64,000 nt of DNA. It comes from Acanthochromis polyacanthus. Lineage: Eukaryota; Chordata; Actinopteri; Pomacentridae. Positions within the stretch are counted from its first letter, which is position 1. Every line of letters begins with the position of its first letter. The notes under the pieces were generated by a model. That model was not told the origin of the DNA and made no database searches. It saw nothing but the letters and a program-made list of their open reading frames with translations. Shown here piece after piece: positions 12,449 to 25,629 of the stretch. The stretch is from positions 34,752,215 through 34,816,214 of the forward strand of contig NC_067122.1 in the NCBI RefSeq assembly GCF_021347895.1, in the 5' to 3' direction. A program made the translations under genes and the position numbers.

Positions 12449-14380
12449 AGACTGCAATCCGAGCTTCTCTGTAGCTTGGTAACAAATCACCTTGTGTACT
12501 ACAGCAGCTACGTCAGAGTAAATTAAATGCTTCCTTCCAAAGGAGCTGCAGCTTCGTGACAGGAAAAAAAAAAAACTGCCACCACTTAGCATGTGTGGAA
12601 GCAGCGTCAGAGGAGCTCAGTGACCTTGTTAGATGTGTGTTTGACAGGGAGGTGTTGCTGTCATCCTCTTACAGGCCTTTTCCAGGAACTTAATCCATCC
12701 ATCACCGCTGTTGTCTCTGGTTCTGCGTGTGTCTCTACTGTATTGTTCCTGCTTTGTTGTGACATGTGACAGCAAGTCCTCAGAGGGAGTGGAATTTAGC
12801 CCGCTAGGCCTCTCCAACAAACACAGCGGCATATTGATGCATTTTGGACAAACAAGAAAACATGACAACAACTGTCCTGCTTTTGCCTTTCAGATGAGGT
12901 CTGTTAGAAGTGTGTCGCTCATCTGCTTCCATATCATCACTTTCTAAAATACGAGAAGAAAGCAAAGCAGAATCTACCATATTTGCTCCATAGCTTCTCT
13001 TAAAGTTTAGGTTAATAAATGTCCAGGATTTGGGAACGTTTTCAAACTGAAAAATCTGCTGTACTGGTTGAATTCTTGGATTCTTGGTAACAACGTGAGA
13101 GCATGAAGTACTCTAGTTCTGTGAGTTTGCTTCATTCTCTTCTACCTCATCTCAAGCAGACATTGTAAAACTTATTAACGATCAACACCTCTTGTTTCAA
13201 CGAGAATATGACATCAAACATCACAACTAATGGAAAATTCTTTTATTTCAGTTGCTAGAGAGCTCTACACTCACTTCCTGAACATTTTTAAAGCCTCTTC
13301 TGTCACTACTTCACACATCTGCATTTGCAGCAGGTAGTTCACGCCACACTTTGGATGTTCTCCCCGTACATGAAGAGTTCTCCTGAACAAAAGTTTGCTC
13401 CGTGCAGAATGGATTGCTGGGGATACTGAAAGATGGAGGAAGCAGTCACCTCTGGCTGCAAAAGATCCAGCATGCCATCTGCCAGAAAGTGATCCCACCT
13501 GGCCCAGCAGACGATGCTGCTGACAAATTAGTCCACAGCGACACCTGAAACTTATGGTTCTACATTGAATTTGCAAAAAAGCAGGACATAGTTCAAAGCC
13601 ATCAGTTTTATTCTAATTGTGTCTTTTTCATTTGCCTCATTCATTTCCTGCATTGGGTTTTTCTTCTTAGAGAAGACACATTAACTAGAAAATGGAAAAG
13701 TAAGAATAAATGCAGGAAGGCAAGAAGAGAATCGGCCCAGGTGCTCCTCCACAGCTGAATAAGAAAGAGAACTTCACTGCAGAAGACTAATGTCTGTTGA
13801 TCATGAAATATAAATGTGTCCATAAAAATTCCACAAAACTGGAGACTGTGTTTTTCCTCCACAAAGTATCTGGAGGAATAGACCAAGGTCGACTGAACTA
13901 AATAATCAGCTCTCCATACAGAAAACAGCAGTGATGGGGTCAAGAGGTTCAAATGGTTTTCCCTCTTGAATATAGTGATATAGAGTGTGGACCTGTCAGG
14001 TATCTGCAGTAGCACCTTTCAGAAAGAGTGGAGGTCACACTAACACGATACGCTGGAGCTTGGAGTGTTACTAGTTTGCTTCAGTATGATCCCAGAACAT
14101 TAATCTGTCATTGACATCGAGCTGACAGGCTACAATAAACAGAAAATGTTTTTGCATTGAAGCTACAGTACATGTTCACTTTTACAGCTTCTTAACCAGG
14201 TTTCATCGACAAACACGTTAAAGTTTGTGCTATTTTTTTCCTGTCAAATTTCAAATGATGTATGTTTATACCTGGTTGATTAGATTGTTTTTTAGCTGAA
14301 GAATGGCACTTCAAACACAATTCACATTCAATAAGTTCTTCACAATAAAAGCACCCCATCAGTTTGGAAGGTAAACAGTA
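12430..14380. other. No gene recognised
   Basis: Several open frames of about 80-125 codons exist on the minus strand (for example 13641-14015), but none has a recognisable motif or clear coding composition. A short A run is at 12564-12575. Confidence 0.35.
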
Positions 14381-15680
14381 AAATAAGTTTGATGTCTCGG
14401 TGTCAAACTGAAAGAAGGTTTGCCATCGGGTGTTCCAACCAGACAAAGATCCCAATCACACATTACAGTAGAAGTGATAAAGAAATGTGGTTAAATCAGG
14501 CTAGAGCAGGGGTCGGCAACTCGCGGCTCCGGAGTCACATGCGGCTCTTTCAGCCCTCTGTTGTGGCTCCCTGTAACTTTGGAAAATACATTGTTCTGCC
14601 TTTCAGGCGCGTTTCAATGCATTTTAATATAGAGAATTTTATTGTGAAATTACCGCTCTTATTTTGACGTGTCACTCCACCGGATGTGCTGCTGGGGTTT
14701 TGATGCAGAGAGACAACACGGAGCTTCCGATTCCCACACGTTTCATGCCTTTTTTTGTTTTACTCCTGGAGAAGCAACGTCTGTAGTTTCACATCGTTTT
14801 GTAGTCAAGAATGGCAAGTCTGTATATTAAAGCTCCACTCCAAGAAAGACACGTCTTGTCTTTGAGTCAAAAGTACTCGTGATAGGGTAATACACGTTAC
14901 TCGCAAGAACACAGCTCGATGTCACGTCCAGCATCCAGGCAGCAGGTCAGAGAGTCAGAGGAGGGTTGTCTTGGAAAACAGGACAGTGACTTACCAGAGA
15001 AAAGTTATTAGCTTAAGATAAATAGATTTTACAAGTTAACTAGACATTCACAAAATATTGATTTCCAGCTAACATTACGTAACATATGAGGTCCAGGAGC
15101 AAAAATAACATTAACCAAGTAAGATAAATATTAGTGGAAGGACACAATTTAAAAAATGAATCTATCTAATTAGAGGCTTTGTAATGAATAAATCACGACT
15201 GATTAACAAGGGCATAGAGGTAAAAAAGCGATATATGCAGTATTGTCTTCATTTTAAATGTCAAAAGGATTTTGTGGCTCCCGGTGTTTTCTTTTCTGTG
15301 GGAAACGGGTCGAAATGGCTCTTTGAGTGTTAAAGGTTGCTGACCCCTGGGCTAGAATGACAGTTTTAGACTGGCCTCCCCAAAGTTCTGACATAAACCC
15401 CATGAAGAACCTGTGGACTGTGATGATGAAACAAGTCTGTGTCAGAAAGACAACAAATTTAGTTAAACTGCACCAGTTTGATCAAGAGGAGGCTCAAAGA
15501 TACAACCACAAGCTTTTGAATGGAAGCCAAAAGCCCCACCTGGGATGAAAATCACTCAAGGACATTAAACCGAATACTACAATTAACGTATGTATATTTT
15601 TGACCCTGCAATTTTAATCTTATAAGTTTCGCAATAAATCTCTGAGTCAAAAGTCATGATTGTTGTTTCTGACAAAGACA
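14380..15680 (+). pseudogene. Tc1-like transposase relic split by a hAT element
   Basis: The two flanks of the hAT insertion join into one Tc1-like segment. Left of it reads 'FQPDKDPNHT' like text around the second catalytic Asp (about 14430-14460). Right of it come 'LDWPPQSSDINPMKNLW' (about 15368-15415), the third catalytic region with Lys in place of the usual Glu, and a decayed C-terminus to about 15550. The right end contains tatatttttgaccctg, typical of Tc1 termini. No intact frame remains. Confidence 0.6.
14507..15349. mobile_element. Non-autonomous hAT element, 843 bp
   Basis: The ends are CAGGGGTCGGCAACTCGCGG and the complement of ...GTTGCTGACCCCTG, the usual CAGGGGTC-type hAT termini. 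The flanks ggctagag and ggctagaa form an 8-bp duplication with one mismatch. It lies in a Tc1 relic, so it arrived later. No transposase frame is visible; the interior is AT-rich with a GC-richer left third. Confidence 0.85.
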
Positions 15681-15689
15681 CTTGTGAGA

Positions 15690-17271
15690 TTGAAAAATTC
15701 CAACGTAGGAAAATAAGAGCAGTTGTTGGAAACTCGAGACTGTCATGATTTACATGATCTTTATGAATGCAAACCCTTGTTCATGACTGTCCATCTATAT
15801 AAAATCTTGAAAAACGGCTGATTACTGCAATGTTCCTCTGTAGCTGCTGGTAGGATTTTAATTATTAAGTTAACTGAATGTCAAATGTTTGTTCTCTTTA
15901 TATTCCCACACGGAGGTATAGAAGTATCTGGTACGTATGATTACCAGGCTCATGCTCTGACTGAGGCAGCTGGTGACCTTTAGTACCTTGCTAACATTCT
16001 CACTGCCTCATTGTTTACAATGATAACAGGTAAAAATGGGGCTTGAAGCAGCTGTGCTTTCCTTCTGAATCCCGTTCTGACATGTTGTAGCACCTTTCAT
16101 TAGGCTGGTCAGCTGCAATAAAGACAGAATGCTTACTCTCATGCTTAGATGATTACAAGTCAGCATTTCTATTTGGACGGCTGCAGCTAGAACGTCCGTT
16201 AAATTGGATGAGATGTTTAGGTTGGCATTGCAGTTAGAAATGGAGATGTATGCACAGCTGGGCACTGAGCCGTCAAATCTCTTGAATATCGGAGTTTTTC
16301 CTGTACTGTATTTCTTTTTTGTTTTTTTGTATTCTATTTATTGCATCCATGATGTTGAGCAGAGAGATGGAAACTGGAAGAGAAAGAGCTCTGCAGATTT
16401 CTCAGTCAGGTTGCCAGCTGAGAAGTTATCTACTTTCCACTTTGGGAAACTAATCAATTTTTTCCTTTTCTGCTAGAAAACAGCCTCACACTTTCTACCC
16501 CTGCAGATTTATCGACACCCGCGGCTGTACTTTAAGAAGTTCTGCCCAATCAAAATTTAATTTATAGTGTTATATTTTTTAAATTGGACTTATAGAGAGC
16601 CAGCCGAACCTCTGTAAATTATTAGAAAGACAAAATAGTGAATGCAGACAGAAAACAATTAGAACAAGCAAACCTGAACATAAAACCAGGAGGATGTGCA
16701 TTATACTAGAAAACTATGGTGTGCACTGGAAGTTGGAACTTTTCCAGCCCTGCAGAAAACAAAAAAGAACATTCATGATCACATTATGCTTCAATCTTGT
16801 TATCTAATTCCAAAATGATGACCTGCCTCCTACACCTCACACCTCTGTCCACAGATTCAGACCTGGTGTTGTGTTCACTGATGGCTGTTTCAGCTGGTTA
16901 AATAAACAGTTGACCAAGAGCAATGTTGGCTGGTTCAGGATGAGGGAGCCAATCCTTTTCAAGTCAGTACACTACCTACCAACCTAATAAAAAAGCAGCT
17001 ACAGTCATGAGTTAAGTGTACAAGAGGTCAACTAAAAAAAAAATCTACCTACAGGAATAATTTAAAACATAAAAATCACTTTGAAATACCAAGAGGAATG
17101 TTAGATATTGACCCTAGCTGACATCAGCAGCAGGGTTGAGCAGATTTATTTCAGACACAACTGGCAGAAAATTTGAGTTTTTGTTTTTTTTTTTCTGTTG
17201 GAGTGTAATAATCATAGAAATAGTTAGCAATGCTAATTATGTCAAATTCATACTGGATATAACTGTATAGA
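15690..17271. other. No gene recognised
   Basis: AT-rich sequence with no supported gene or bounded element. Confidence 0.4.
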
Positions 17272-17374
17272 TACACTGCATTGCCAGAAGTATTCGCTCA
17301 CCCATCCAAATAATCAGAATCAGGTGTTCCAATCACTTCCATGGCCACAGGTGTATAAAATCAAGCACCTAGGC

Positions 17375-18439
17375 ATGCAGACTGCTGCTACAAACATGAG
17401 TGAAAGAATGGGTTGCTCTCTGGAGCTCAGTGAATTCCAGCATGGAACTGTGATAGGAGGCCCCCTGTGCAAGAAATCCAGTCGTGACATTTCCTCACTC
17501 CTAAATATTCCACAGTCAACTGTCAGCTGCATTATAAGAAAGTGGAAGTGTGTGACAACGACAGCAACTCAGCCACCAAGTGGTCGGCCACGTAAACTGA
17601 TGGAGCGGGGTCAGAGGATGCTGAGGCGCATAGTGCCAAGAGGTGGCCAACTTTCTGCAGAGTCAATCACTGCAGACCTTCAAACTTCATGTGGCCTTCT
17701 GATTAGCTCAAGAAGCTTCAGCAGAGAGCTTCATGGAATGGGTTTCCATGTCCGAGCAGCTGCATCCAAGCAAAACATCACCAAGTGCAATGCAAAGCGT
17801 CAGATGCAGTGGTGTAAAGCATGCCACCACTGGACTCTAGAGCAGTGGAGATGCCTTCTCTGGAGTGACCAATCGCGCATCTCCATCTCGCAATCTGATG
17901 GACCAGTCTGGGTTTGGCGGTTGCCAGGAGAACGATACTTGTCAGAATGCATTGTGCCAAGTGTAAAGTTTGGTGGAGGGGGGATTATGGTGTGGGGTTG
18001 TTTTTCAGGAGCTGGGCTTGGCCCCTTAGTTCCAGTGAAAGGAACTCTGAATGCTTCGGCATACCAAGACATTTTGGACAATTCCATGCTCCCAACTTTG
18101 TGGGAACAGTTTGGAGCTGGCCCCTTCCTCTTCCAACTTGACTGTGCACTACCACACAAAGCAAGGTCCATAAAGACATGGATGACAGAGTCTGGTGTGG
18201 ATGAACTTGACTGGCCTCCACAGAGTCCTGACCGCAGCCTGATGGAACACCTTTGGGACGAATTAGAGTGAAGACTGAGAGCCAGACCTTCTGGTCCATC
18301 ATCAGTGTGTGACCTCACAAATGTGCTTCTGGAAGAATGGTCAAAAATTCCCATGAACACACTCCTAAACCTTGTGGACAGCCTTCCCAGAAGAGTTGAA
18401 GCTGTTATAGCTGCAAAGAGTGGACCAACGTCATACTGA
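17375..18439 (+). pseudogene. Tc1 transposase, DD34E, with one premature stop
   Basis: This encoded the cut-and-paste transposase of the element. In order are an N-terminal helix-turn-helix DNA-binding part (from [13 protein letters not shown]), a GRPRK linker, and the catalytic DDE domain with first Asp in LLWSDQSR, second Asp in [10 protein letters not shown] and Glu in [10 protein letters not shown], 34 residues after the second Asp. Several motif residues differ from the usual family text (SDQS for SDES, LDCALP for HDNAPV, DRSLME for DLNPIE). A TGA at 18269-18271 replaces what is normally an Arg codon (CGA to TGA). The same frame then continues for 55 codons to a normal end (KSGPTSY). The gene is dead but only modestly decayed. 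Its start is chosen at the Met normally used in this family. Confidence 0.9.
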
Positions 18440-18467
18440 ACCCCATGGATTAGGAATGGGATGTCAC

Positions 18468-21426
18468 CTTAGACTGTATATAAAGACGGACATAACTACC
18501 GTGACGTCACCTGTTGGTTTCTGCACTGAGAAAATGAAGCCAGGATTTTGCTACTTCCTGGTTGACATCTTGGATTGTTGGAGCCAGTGACATCAACAAT
18601 GGCGGAGCCAGAGAGCAGTGATTGGTCAGACCATAGATATGGGTCAGACTGACTGAGAGCCGAGGACTTCCTGTCCTGCCTTCATTTACCGGATCTGCTG
18701 TTTACCGAAGCAGCGGCTAACAACATTAGCCTCCAAAAGTCGAGCTAAACTGTACAGGTAAGTGTTAAAGTCATCTTTGTAACTAGTTGTACTCTTCTCC
18801 ACAACTGGAGAATATCACATATAAAGCAGTGACCTGCATTACTGTAGCTAAATTTAGTGTAAGTTAACGTCAGACTGTAATCTCTGATATAAATATGTTC
18901 TAACATCGTGTTTTAAAGTTATTCTGTAAATTTCAAGTTACGTTTCCTAACTTTGTGTTCACACTGATGCTCAATCAGGCTTGTCAGTGTCATAAATTAG
19001 TTAACTGTTAGCTGTAGTTAAGTGTCCTGCAGGTCACAGCTGATCAATCATAACGGATCAATAACTGCTGTCTCGATGTGCAAGCCGTTAATGATCAGTA
19101 GATAGAAATGAATCTACATTAATGTTCCTCCACAGAACTCTGTTACTGATGAATGTAAATCTATCAATTCTGTAAATGAAGAACAGTTCAGTTCTGAGTT
19201 CATATCTCTGTTCTTTGCTTCCAACATTTTTTTCTCTACAGCAGTGTACGGTCAGATAACTGTGGAGCTCATGTTAATGCTCATGATACATTAGAATAAA
19301 AAGAATGAACTTTATTGTCCATCTAAGGCAGTGAAATGTTCTTTAGCCCCAAACCAGGAAAACAAACATTTCCATAAGATCAAAAAATAGGACAAAATAC
19401 AACACTCTATTGTGTTCCATTCATATGCTGCTGTGTTCATTCTAATATTCAATGTTCCATCAATTGGAATGAAAGAACCTTGCAGATCTTTTCCTCACTG
19501 TTCATCTCTTTTCCTTCCATCCTTGGTCTGGATCATTGGGAACATCTGGTCTGATGGACTGAGAACTCCAGAGAACTGTGAGGAAGAGCAGCACTGATGT
19601 CCTGCTCATCGTTCCATTAATAGCAATAATGCTGCAGATTCAGCTCCTCTCTTCAGAACACAACTTGTCTTGTGACTGTTCAGTTTTTATACATCAATGT
19701 CAGCAACACATTCTATATTTCATCCACTTATTGCATGTGTTTACACATCTTTACAGTTCAAAATTGTTAAAGAGTGTAGTTTTTAAATGTGTAGTAAAGG
19801 AAATAATGAAGCTCTTGACCTGAATGTGTTGGTGTTTTAATGCTGCATATCTGCTATAAATAATGGCAACATGTACTCTGTATTATCAATATGCTACAAC
19901 AGCAGAGATGACGTTAAAGGTGATAAATGGAACCTGTGAATACTAAGAAAAGAGAATAATAAGCTGCTGAAACAGTTGGTGTGTCATTCTGTAATTGAAA
20001 GTTAAACAGGAAATTATTCACTGAGGATGCCGTCCATTCAGTCTCCTTCTTCACAACCAGATGAGGTTTTCCTTCTGTTGGCTTCACTCAGAAGATCCTC
20101 ACAGTGAACATGAGACACCTGAGATGGAGACAGACATCACAGTATCAGCATCAACTGCAGTGATTCATTTTAAAGTATCCCTGGAAAAGATTTCCTATTT
20201 CATATAGTTTTCCAAACACTGAAAGACAGAAAGGCCTGTAGTCACTTTAGCTTTAGAGGAGAGGATTTTATTATCCAGCTTATCTGTGTTGCAATTTAAG
20301 TAGAATAACTGTAGTGTTCATCATTACTTTGGTCATATTCTGGGAGTTTATTTTTCCAATCTACACTGCAGGATTACGTACTACAACATGTGAATTAAAC
20401 AACGTTAATCATTAGAGAGTAGATTTACTGTTTTATTCAGTTTAACTTCACAGACTCAGCAGATATTCAGGACTACTGACAACACAGAATCGTAACCTTA
20501 CTGTTTTAATCACATGTAGGTTTTCTAAACGTTACATTAATGTGAACCAGTGTCTCCACTGACAGTTTTATTAACTAAATGTACCACATTACACGAACAC
20601 AACACACTTCAGCTGTTTACATGACACACAACGCAAACATCGCTAGCTTAATGCTACGTTAACTTTAATCAGGCTACGACTGAGCAGCTAGCTTGGTTAA
20701 TGCTTGCGAGCATTAAAGCTAATATTTACTGGATGCTAATTTTCTTCTCTGGTCAACACACATAGAAATAAACTCCATCAACATCTGGAGTGTATGGCAC
20801 ACATAACATCTGACACTAAAGCTGCATATAAAGTGCAATAAAAGTGGCACAATGTGAAAATAAACACTTACAGAACTATCAGAGTCCTTTCAGTGTCTGC
20901 TGGCAGAATCAGCCGAAGGTAGAAAACTGGTTAAAACAAGTCAACAGGCAGAAAAACTGTCTGTGAAAAAGGTTCTGATGCTTCACCGATAAATAAACCA
21001 ACAGTTATTATGATTGAATTAATCCAAACGAGAACAGAGTTTACAGTGAATGAGCATCTCAGCTGTCTCCTCCATAGGACCTGTCAATCATTCCAGACCT
21101 GACTGTCAGTCAAGTAGCCCCGCCCCTTGGCTCCGCAAAACTTTAATGCTCAATTGAAAATTCAGTATTGATTTATTTTAAGATCAACCACCTGATCTCT
21201 CTTTCTGACCATAACAGCTAACAAAAAAAAAAAAAAAAAATTCTGAGCAATTGAAAAGCAGTCTATCAAATTTTAGGTTTTCCCGTGAAGAATTGGGGTC
21301 TATGGAGCCAGAGGTTTTTGGAGCCAGCCCTTGGCTGACGGTGTGACATTGCAAGTTTTTGACACTTCTGGGTAGACTTCATTTTTGGAGCCAGGCGCTA
21401 CGTCCATCTTTATTATACAGTCTATG
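18468..21426. mobile_element. 2.96-kb non-autonomous hAT-like element inserted in the Tc1
   Basis: The flanks gatgtcac (18460-18467) and gatgtcac (21427-21434) are a perfect 8-bp duplication. The termini are CTTAGACTGTATATAAAGAC and the complement of the right end, CATAGACTGTATAATAAAGA. The subterminal parts contain repeated 'ggagcca(g)' phrases at both ends (for example gaagccaggattttgctactt and ggagccaggcgctacgtcc). I find no transposase frame. The left part (18600-18760) is GC-richer, resembles an untranslated first exon and ends in a good splice donor (acag|gtaagt near 18757). The element inserted after the Tc1. Confidence 0.85.
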
Positions 21427-21490
21427 GATGTCACTTACGTTCATATGCGAGTCAAGGCAGGTGAGCGAATACTTTTGTCAATATAGTGTA

Positions 21491-21492
21491 GC

Positions 21493-21545
<53 letters not shown>

Positions 21546-21546
21546 G
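21491..21546. repeat. (GATA)n microsatellite
   Basis: About 13 uninterrupted tetranucleotide units abut the right end of the Tc1 element. Confidence 0.95.
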
Positions 21547-22929
21547 CTGATATAGTGGTACTGGCTGATCAGAAGGATATTGTTGCAGAAACTGTCAAAA
21601 TGTGTGTTGAACTGTTACACATATTTGTTCTATCACATGGGCTTGTTATATGAAACTTTTCCAAGTTTATTCCAGATTCTACTGCCATTTATTTATCTAA
21701 TATGTTGAGTCTGAGGCTAGAAATTGAAGGTGTAAGGTTCAGTGTTTTACTGGTGTTGCCCCATGGGTAGGAAGTGAGCTGGAAGAGAAGGAGAAATTCT
21801 GGAGGGAGTTTAATAAAGTGATCCAGAATGTGACCAGAAGGGAGAGAGCGGTGATTGATGCAGACTTCAATGGACATGTTTGTGACAAGGATGACTGTAT
21901 TGGTATAACTAAATCATGATTTCTATGTGTATTTAAAATATACAGTTTACAGAATGATGAGATTTTGACTCAATCCTCTGACCTTCAGGGGAACAACATG
22001 ATATATTTTTTCATGTTCTATATCAAGAACAGACTGTGATTATGCAGGATTACATTTCTGTCATTATTGTATTTTAGCTAAAGCATACATACTGTGGCAG
22101 TTTAGTTTATCAGACAGATGCATGCTGTTTTCGAGCAAATGTTGATATATTCTTGTAATTACATTTGCAGGCTGTAAAAAGTTTGCATCCTAGTCATGGA
22201 GACGGTAAACAGCAGCACCACAATCGATGTCTGGGGCTCCATCACAGGAATGAGGAGAGTGTTACAGTGCTGATAGCAGCCTGAAATTGAAGTTGGTTGG
22301 AGCAGCAGATAAAGTCGGTGGACACTGGTTTCTCTTACGGAATCATCAATACAGCTGGCAGACAGGAAAACAGAGCAATGCACTGAGACTGCAGCAGAAA
22401 CACTGTGATTAATGCAAGTAGAGATGTCTGGCAGCATTTGAGTAGCTGAAGAACACTAGAGGAGGTTTGAATCTGATACAAGCAGAAACAGCAGGATTTC
22501 AGGCAAAAAATATGACGCATGGTATGGTTCTCTGAGACACATTTTGGCTTCTGAGCATGAGCAGAATTCAAGATTTAAAATGTTTATTGTCATAGACACA
22601 GAGAAGAAACATGTTTCCCTGTACTATGAAATGCTTTCTTTGCTATCCACTGTGAATGCCAAACGTAGGAGGATGAGAAATAAAAAAACATGATGACATT
22701 GTTGTGTAAAATCTAAAAGGTTTATTGAAATTAATAACTACTGTACCAAGCTAATATTCCTGTATGACAAGAAGATGCAGAAATCCAAGTCCAGATGAAT
22801 ACAGGAAGACACTGAAGCAGGGACTCAACCCCACACACTGTGATTAACTGAACATGTAGGCAATTTACAATTTTCGAAAGGTCCTCCATCCCACAAAGTC
22901 AGCATTTTCTTCAGAAGAACAAAGTTGAC
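21547..22929. other. No gene recognised; one decayed repeat
   Basis: Open frames at 22159-22571 on the minus strand lack motifs. The stretch 22575-22660 (tttattgtcatagacacaga, tgtttccctgtactatgaaa) matches a phrase common at the ends of fish interspersed repeats, probably the complement of an old LINE or SINE tail. The rest is plain AT-rich sequence. Confidence 0.4.
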
Positions 22930-24310
22930 AGCCCTATTTAGCAACTGTTAGAATCCATGTTACGGCATGAAACAATCAGCTAAGTAAACAGAAACGGCAG
23001 TCCATCATTACTTTAAGAACGGAAGCTCAGTTAGTCCAGAAAATTGCAAAAACTTTGAATGTATCCCCAAGTGCATTTGCAAAAACCATCAAGCGCTACG
23101 ACTAAACTGGCTCTCATGAGGACCGCCCCAGGAAAGAAGGACCAAGAGTCATCTCTGCTGAAGAGGATAAATTCATCGGAGTCACCAGCCTCAGAAACTG
23201 CAAATGAACAAAGAGTTCTAGTAGCAGACACATCTCTACATCAACAGAGGAGACTGACCAGTCAGGCTTTTATGGACAAATACCTGCAAAGAAACCACTA
23301 CTAAGGAAAAGCAACAAGCAGGAGAGATTTGTTTGGGCCCAGAAACACTAGACCAGTGGAAATCTGTGCTTTGGTCAGATGAGTCCAAATTTGAGATCTT
23401 TTGTTCCACCAGCCGTGTCTTTGGGAGACCAGGAAAAGTGAAAGGATGGTCTCTGCATGCATGGTTCCACTGTGAAGCATGGAGGAGGAGGTGTGATGGA
23501 GTGGGGGTGCTTTGTTGGTGACACTGTTCGGGATTTATTCCAAACTGAAGGAACCCTGAACCAGCATGACTACCACAACATCCTGAAGCGAAATGCCATC
23601 CCATCCGGTTTGCCTTTAGTTGGACTATCATTTATTTTCCAGCAGGACAATGATTCCAAACACACCTCTAGGTTGTGGAAGGACTATCTGACCAAGAAGG
23701 AGATGATGGAGTGCTGCTTAGGTCAGATGACCAGGGGCCTCATTTATAAAGCTTGCGTACGCACAAAACAGGGCTAGAAAGTGGCGTACGCCACTTTCTA
23801 CGCAAAGGTTGTGATTTATAAAAACAAACTTGGCGTGAGAATGTGCGCACCGGTTCGCCAACCTTGATTCTTGATGGTTGCTTACGCACAAAACAGGGCG
23901 TAAATCACAAACTTTGCGTAGAAAGTGGCGTACGCTGTGTTCGTTGTGATTTCTAAAACAAACTTGGAATGTGCTCACCGGTGCGCCAACTTTGATGCTT
24001 GCTTAAGCACATTTTGGAGACAGACGGAACGGCAGTGCCGGAGGGTGAAATGGCGAATTGAAACCAGATTGATCTCAAACCTTTATTGTTATCACATATT
24101 AGACTTGTAGAGCCGGATAATCATAAACCCTCATTGTTGTAGATGTTCATATAGTGCGTCATTCGGCCGACGACTGTATTTGCAGAACTATGTTCATATA
24201 TTAACAGGAGCGGATTGAACGTTATTTCATTCGGTCGTTTGACCAAAGGGCCGGTCCACATCTGGGGCCTGTGCGGTGATCTTTATTAAATAATTTTGTT
24301 GACTGATCAC

Positions 24311-24492
24311 CCGTCGCCCGTATGGCTCATCGGGGAAAGCAGAAGCCCCATTTGTAGGGGTGGTCTCTGACGCAGTGGCCCGGCTTCGATTCCTGCCCGC
24401 TGCACTTTTATGCATCTCTTCCCCCTACTCTTCTCCCCATTTCCTGTCACTCTTCACTGCAACTATCACAGTAAAAAGGCAAAAAAAAGTAA
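24311..24492 (+). mobile_element. tRNA-derived SINE
   Basis: The head has an A-box-like tggctcatcgggg and a B-box-like ggcttcgattcc. The body is tgcatctcttccccctactcttc..., a SINE body widespread in fishes, and it ends in an A-rich tail (ggcaaaaaaaag). It lies within the Harbinger element. I do not see a clean flanking duplication. Confidence 0.65.
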
Positions 24493-24596
24493 AGAATTTT
24501 GTTTATTTAGCCATATGCGGCCGAATGGGATGAGCGTCCAACCATTAATCAGCCCTGTACAGGCACACATGCTTCACACCACAACCCCCAAGTGAA

Positions 24597-24750
24597 AATG
24601 AATTTGTCTATGTGAACCGAAAAAATGTACATTCAATCAGTTTACAAATTATTTGTACATCGGACATGATCATAGCAAATTTAGTGGCAGGGTGGCCTGG
24701 GTCAACACATGACTCATTCATCCTGACACACAGCAGTGAAAAGACTGCAG
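24597..24750 (+). pseudogene. Harbinger transposase fragment (DDE_Tnp_4-type)
   Basis: About 50 codons match the core of HARBI1-type transposases: FVYVNRKNVHSI followed by an 'ADMII.N.VARWPGSTHDSFI' like stretch in which the catalytic-region GSTHDSF is intact. Downstream similarity is lost within about 20 codons and the rest of the gene is absent. The fragment explains the origin of the surrounding element. Confidence 0.75.
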
Positions 24751-24889
24751 GCCGGCGCTGCGTGAAATGCCGTGGATCAGCAGCTTATTTATATACAGAT
24801 ACATTCATGAGTTACTTTGCATTGACCATTCATGGTAAAACGTGGGTGTGTTGTGGGCGGAATGTGAGGTGGATCCACCTGTGCAATCT

Positions 24890-25629
24890 TCCAGCTGGTA
24901 GATTCAAAACTCTGCTGCCCGAGTCCTCACTAAAACCAAGAAAAGAGATCATATCACTCCAGTTTTAAAGTCCTTACACTGGCTTCCTGTCACTCAGAGG
25001 GTAGATTTTAAAATCCTGCTGCTGGTCTACAAAGCTTTAAATGGTCGAGGACCAAAATACATCAGAGACCTCCTGACTCAGTATGAACCACCCAGACCAC
25101 TCAGGTCATCTGGATCAGATCTTCTAGTAGTTCCTAGAGTAAAAACCAAACACGGAGAAGCTGCATTCAGCTTCTATGCCCCATATATATGGAACAAACT
25201 CCCGAAAAACTGTAGATCAGCAGAAACTCTCAGCACATTTAAATCCATTCTGAAGACGTACCTGTTCTCAGCTGCTTTTGATTAAAGTATTTTAAATCAT
25301 TTTAAATGTTATTTTATGACAGTTACTTTTAACAGTTATTTTAACCCTTATTTTATGACAGTTATTTTAAACAGCCCTTGTTTTCTGACTCTTGTTTTTG
25401 ATCTTTTTACTGTTCTGTTTTTAATTAATTGCCCTTGTTTTCTGACTTCTGTTTTTGATCTCTTTACTGTTCTGACTTTTTTTTTTAATGATTTCATAAA
25501 TGTTTTCTTTTGTTTTTCTTTCTTTTAATAATCATCATCCTCTGTTCTTAATGTCCTTGTAAAGCACTTTGAATTGCCTCGTTGTTGAAATGTGCTATAT
25601 AAATAAATTTGCCTTGCCTTGCCTTGCCT
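24890..25629 (+). mobile_element. 5'-truncated L2/CR1-like LINE (3' end)
   Basis: Codons 24902-25285 are open for 127 residues and end in TAA. They read QNSAARVLTKTRKRDHITPV and continue with LHWLPVTQRVDFKILLLVYK and YIWNKLPKNC, the conserved C-terminus that fish L2-type LINEs have after their reverse transcriptase. A T-rich 3' UTR contains a roughly 60-bp partial duplication (cccttgttttctgact... at 25374 and 25431). It ends with the stem-like aagcactttgaattgcctc...tgtgctatataaataaa and a (TTGCC)n tail. It is nested within the Harbinger element, itself within a Tc1. Confidence 0.8.

Larger units (their letters stand above)
17272..21490 (+). mobile_element. Tc1-like transposon, interrupted by a 3-kb hAT element
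   Basis: The left end is TA + CACTGCATTGCCAGAAGTAT (17272 on) and the right end is the complement, gcgaatacttttgtcaatatagtgta (21465-21490), with TA on both sides. About 29 bp of terminal repeat are visible. Removing the insert 18468-21426 plus one 8-bp duplication joins ...gggatgtcac to ttacgttcatatg, as in related uninterrupted Tc1 copies. The transposon alone would be about 1.25 kb. A GATA microsatellite starts right after it. Confidence 0.92.

Noticed and set aside
17800..18360. 186-aa minus-strand open frame
   Set aside because: Antisense shadow of the Tc1 transposase gene.
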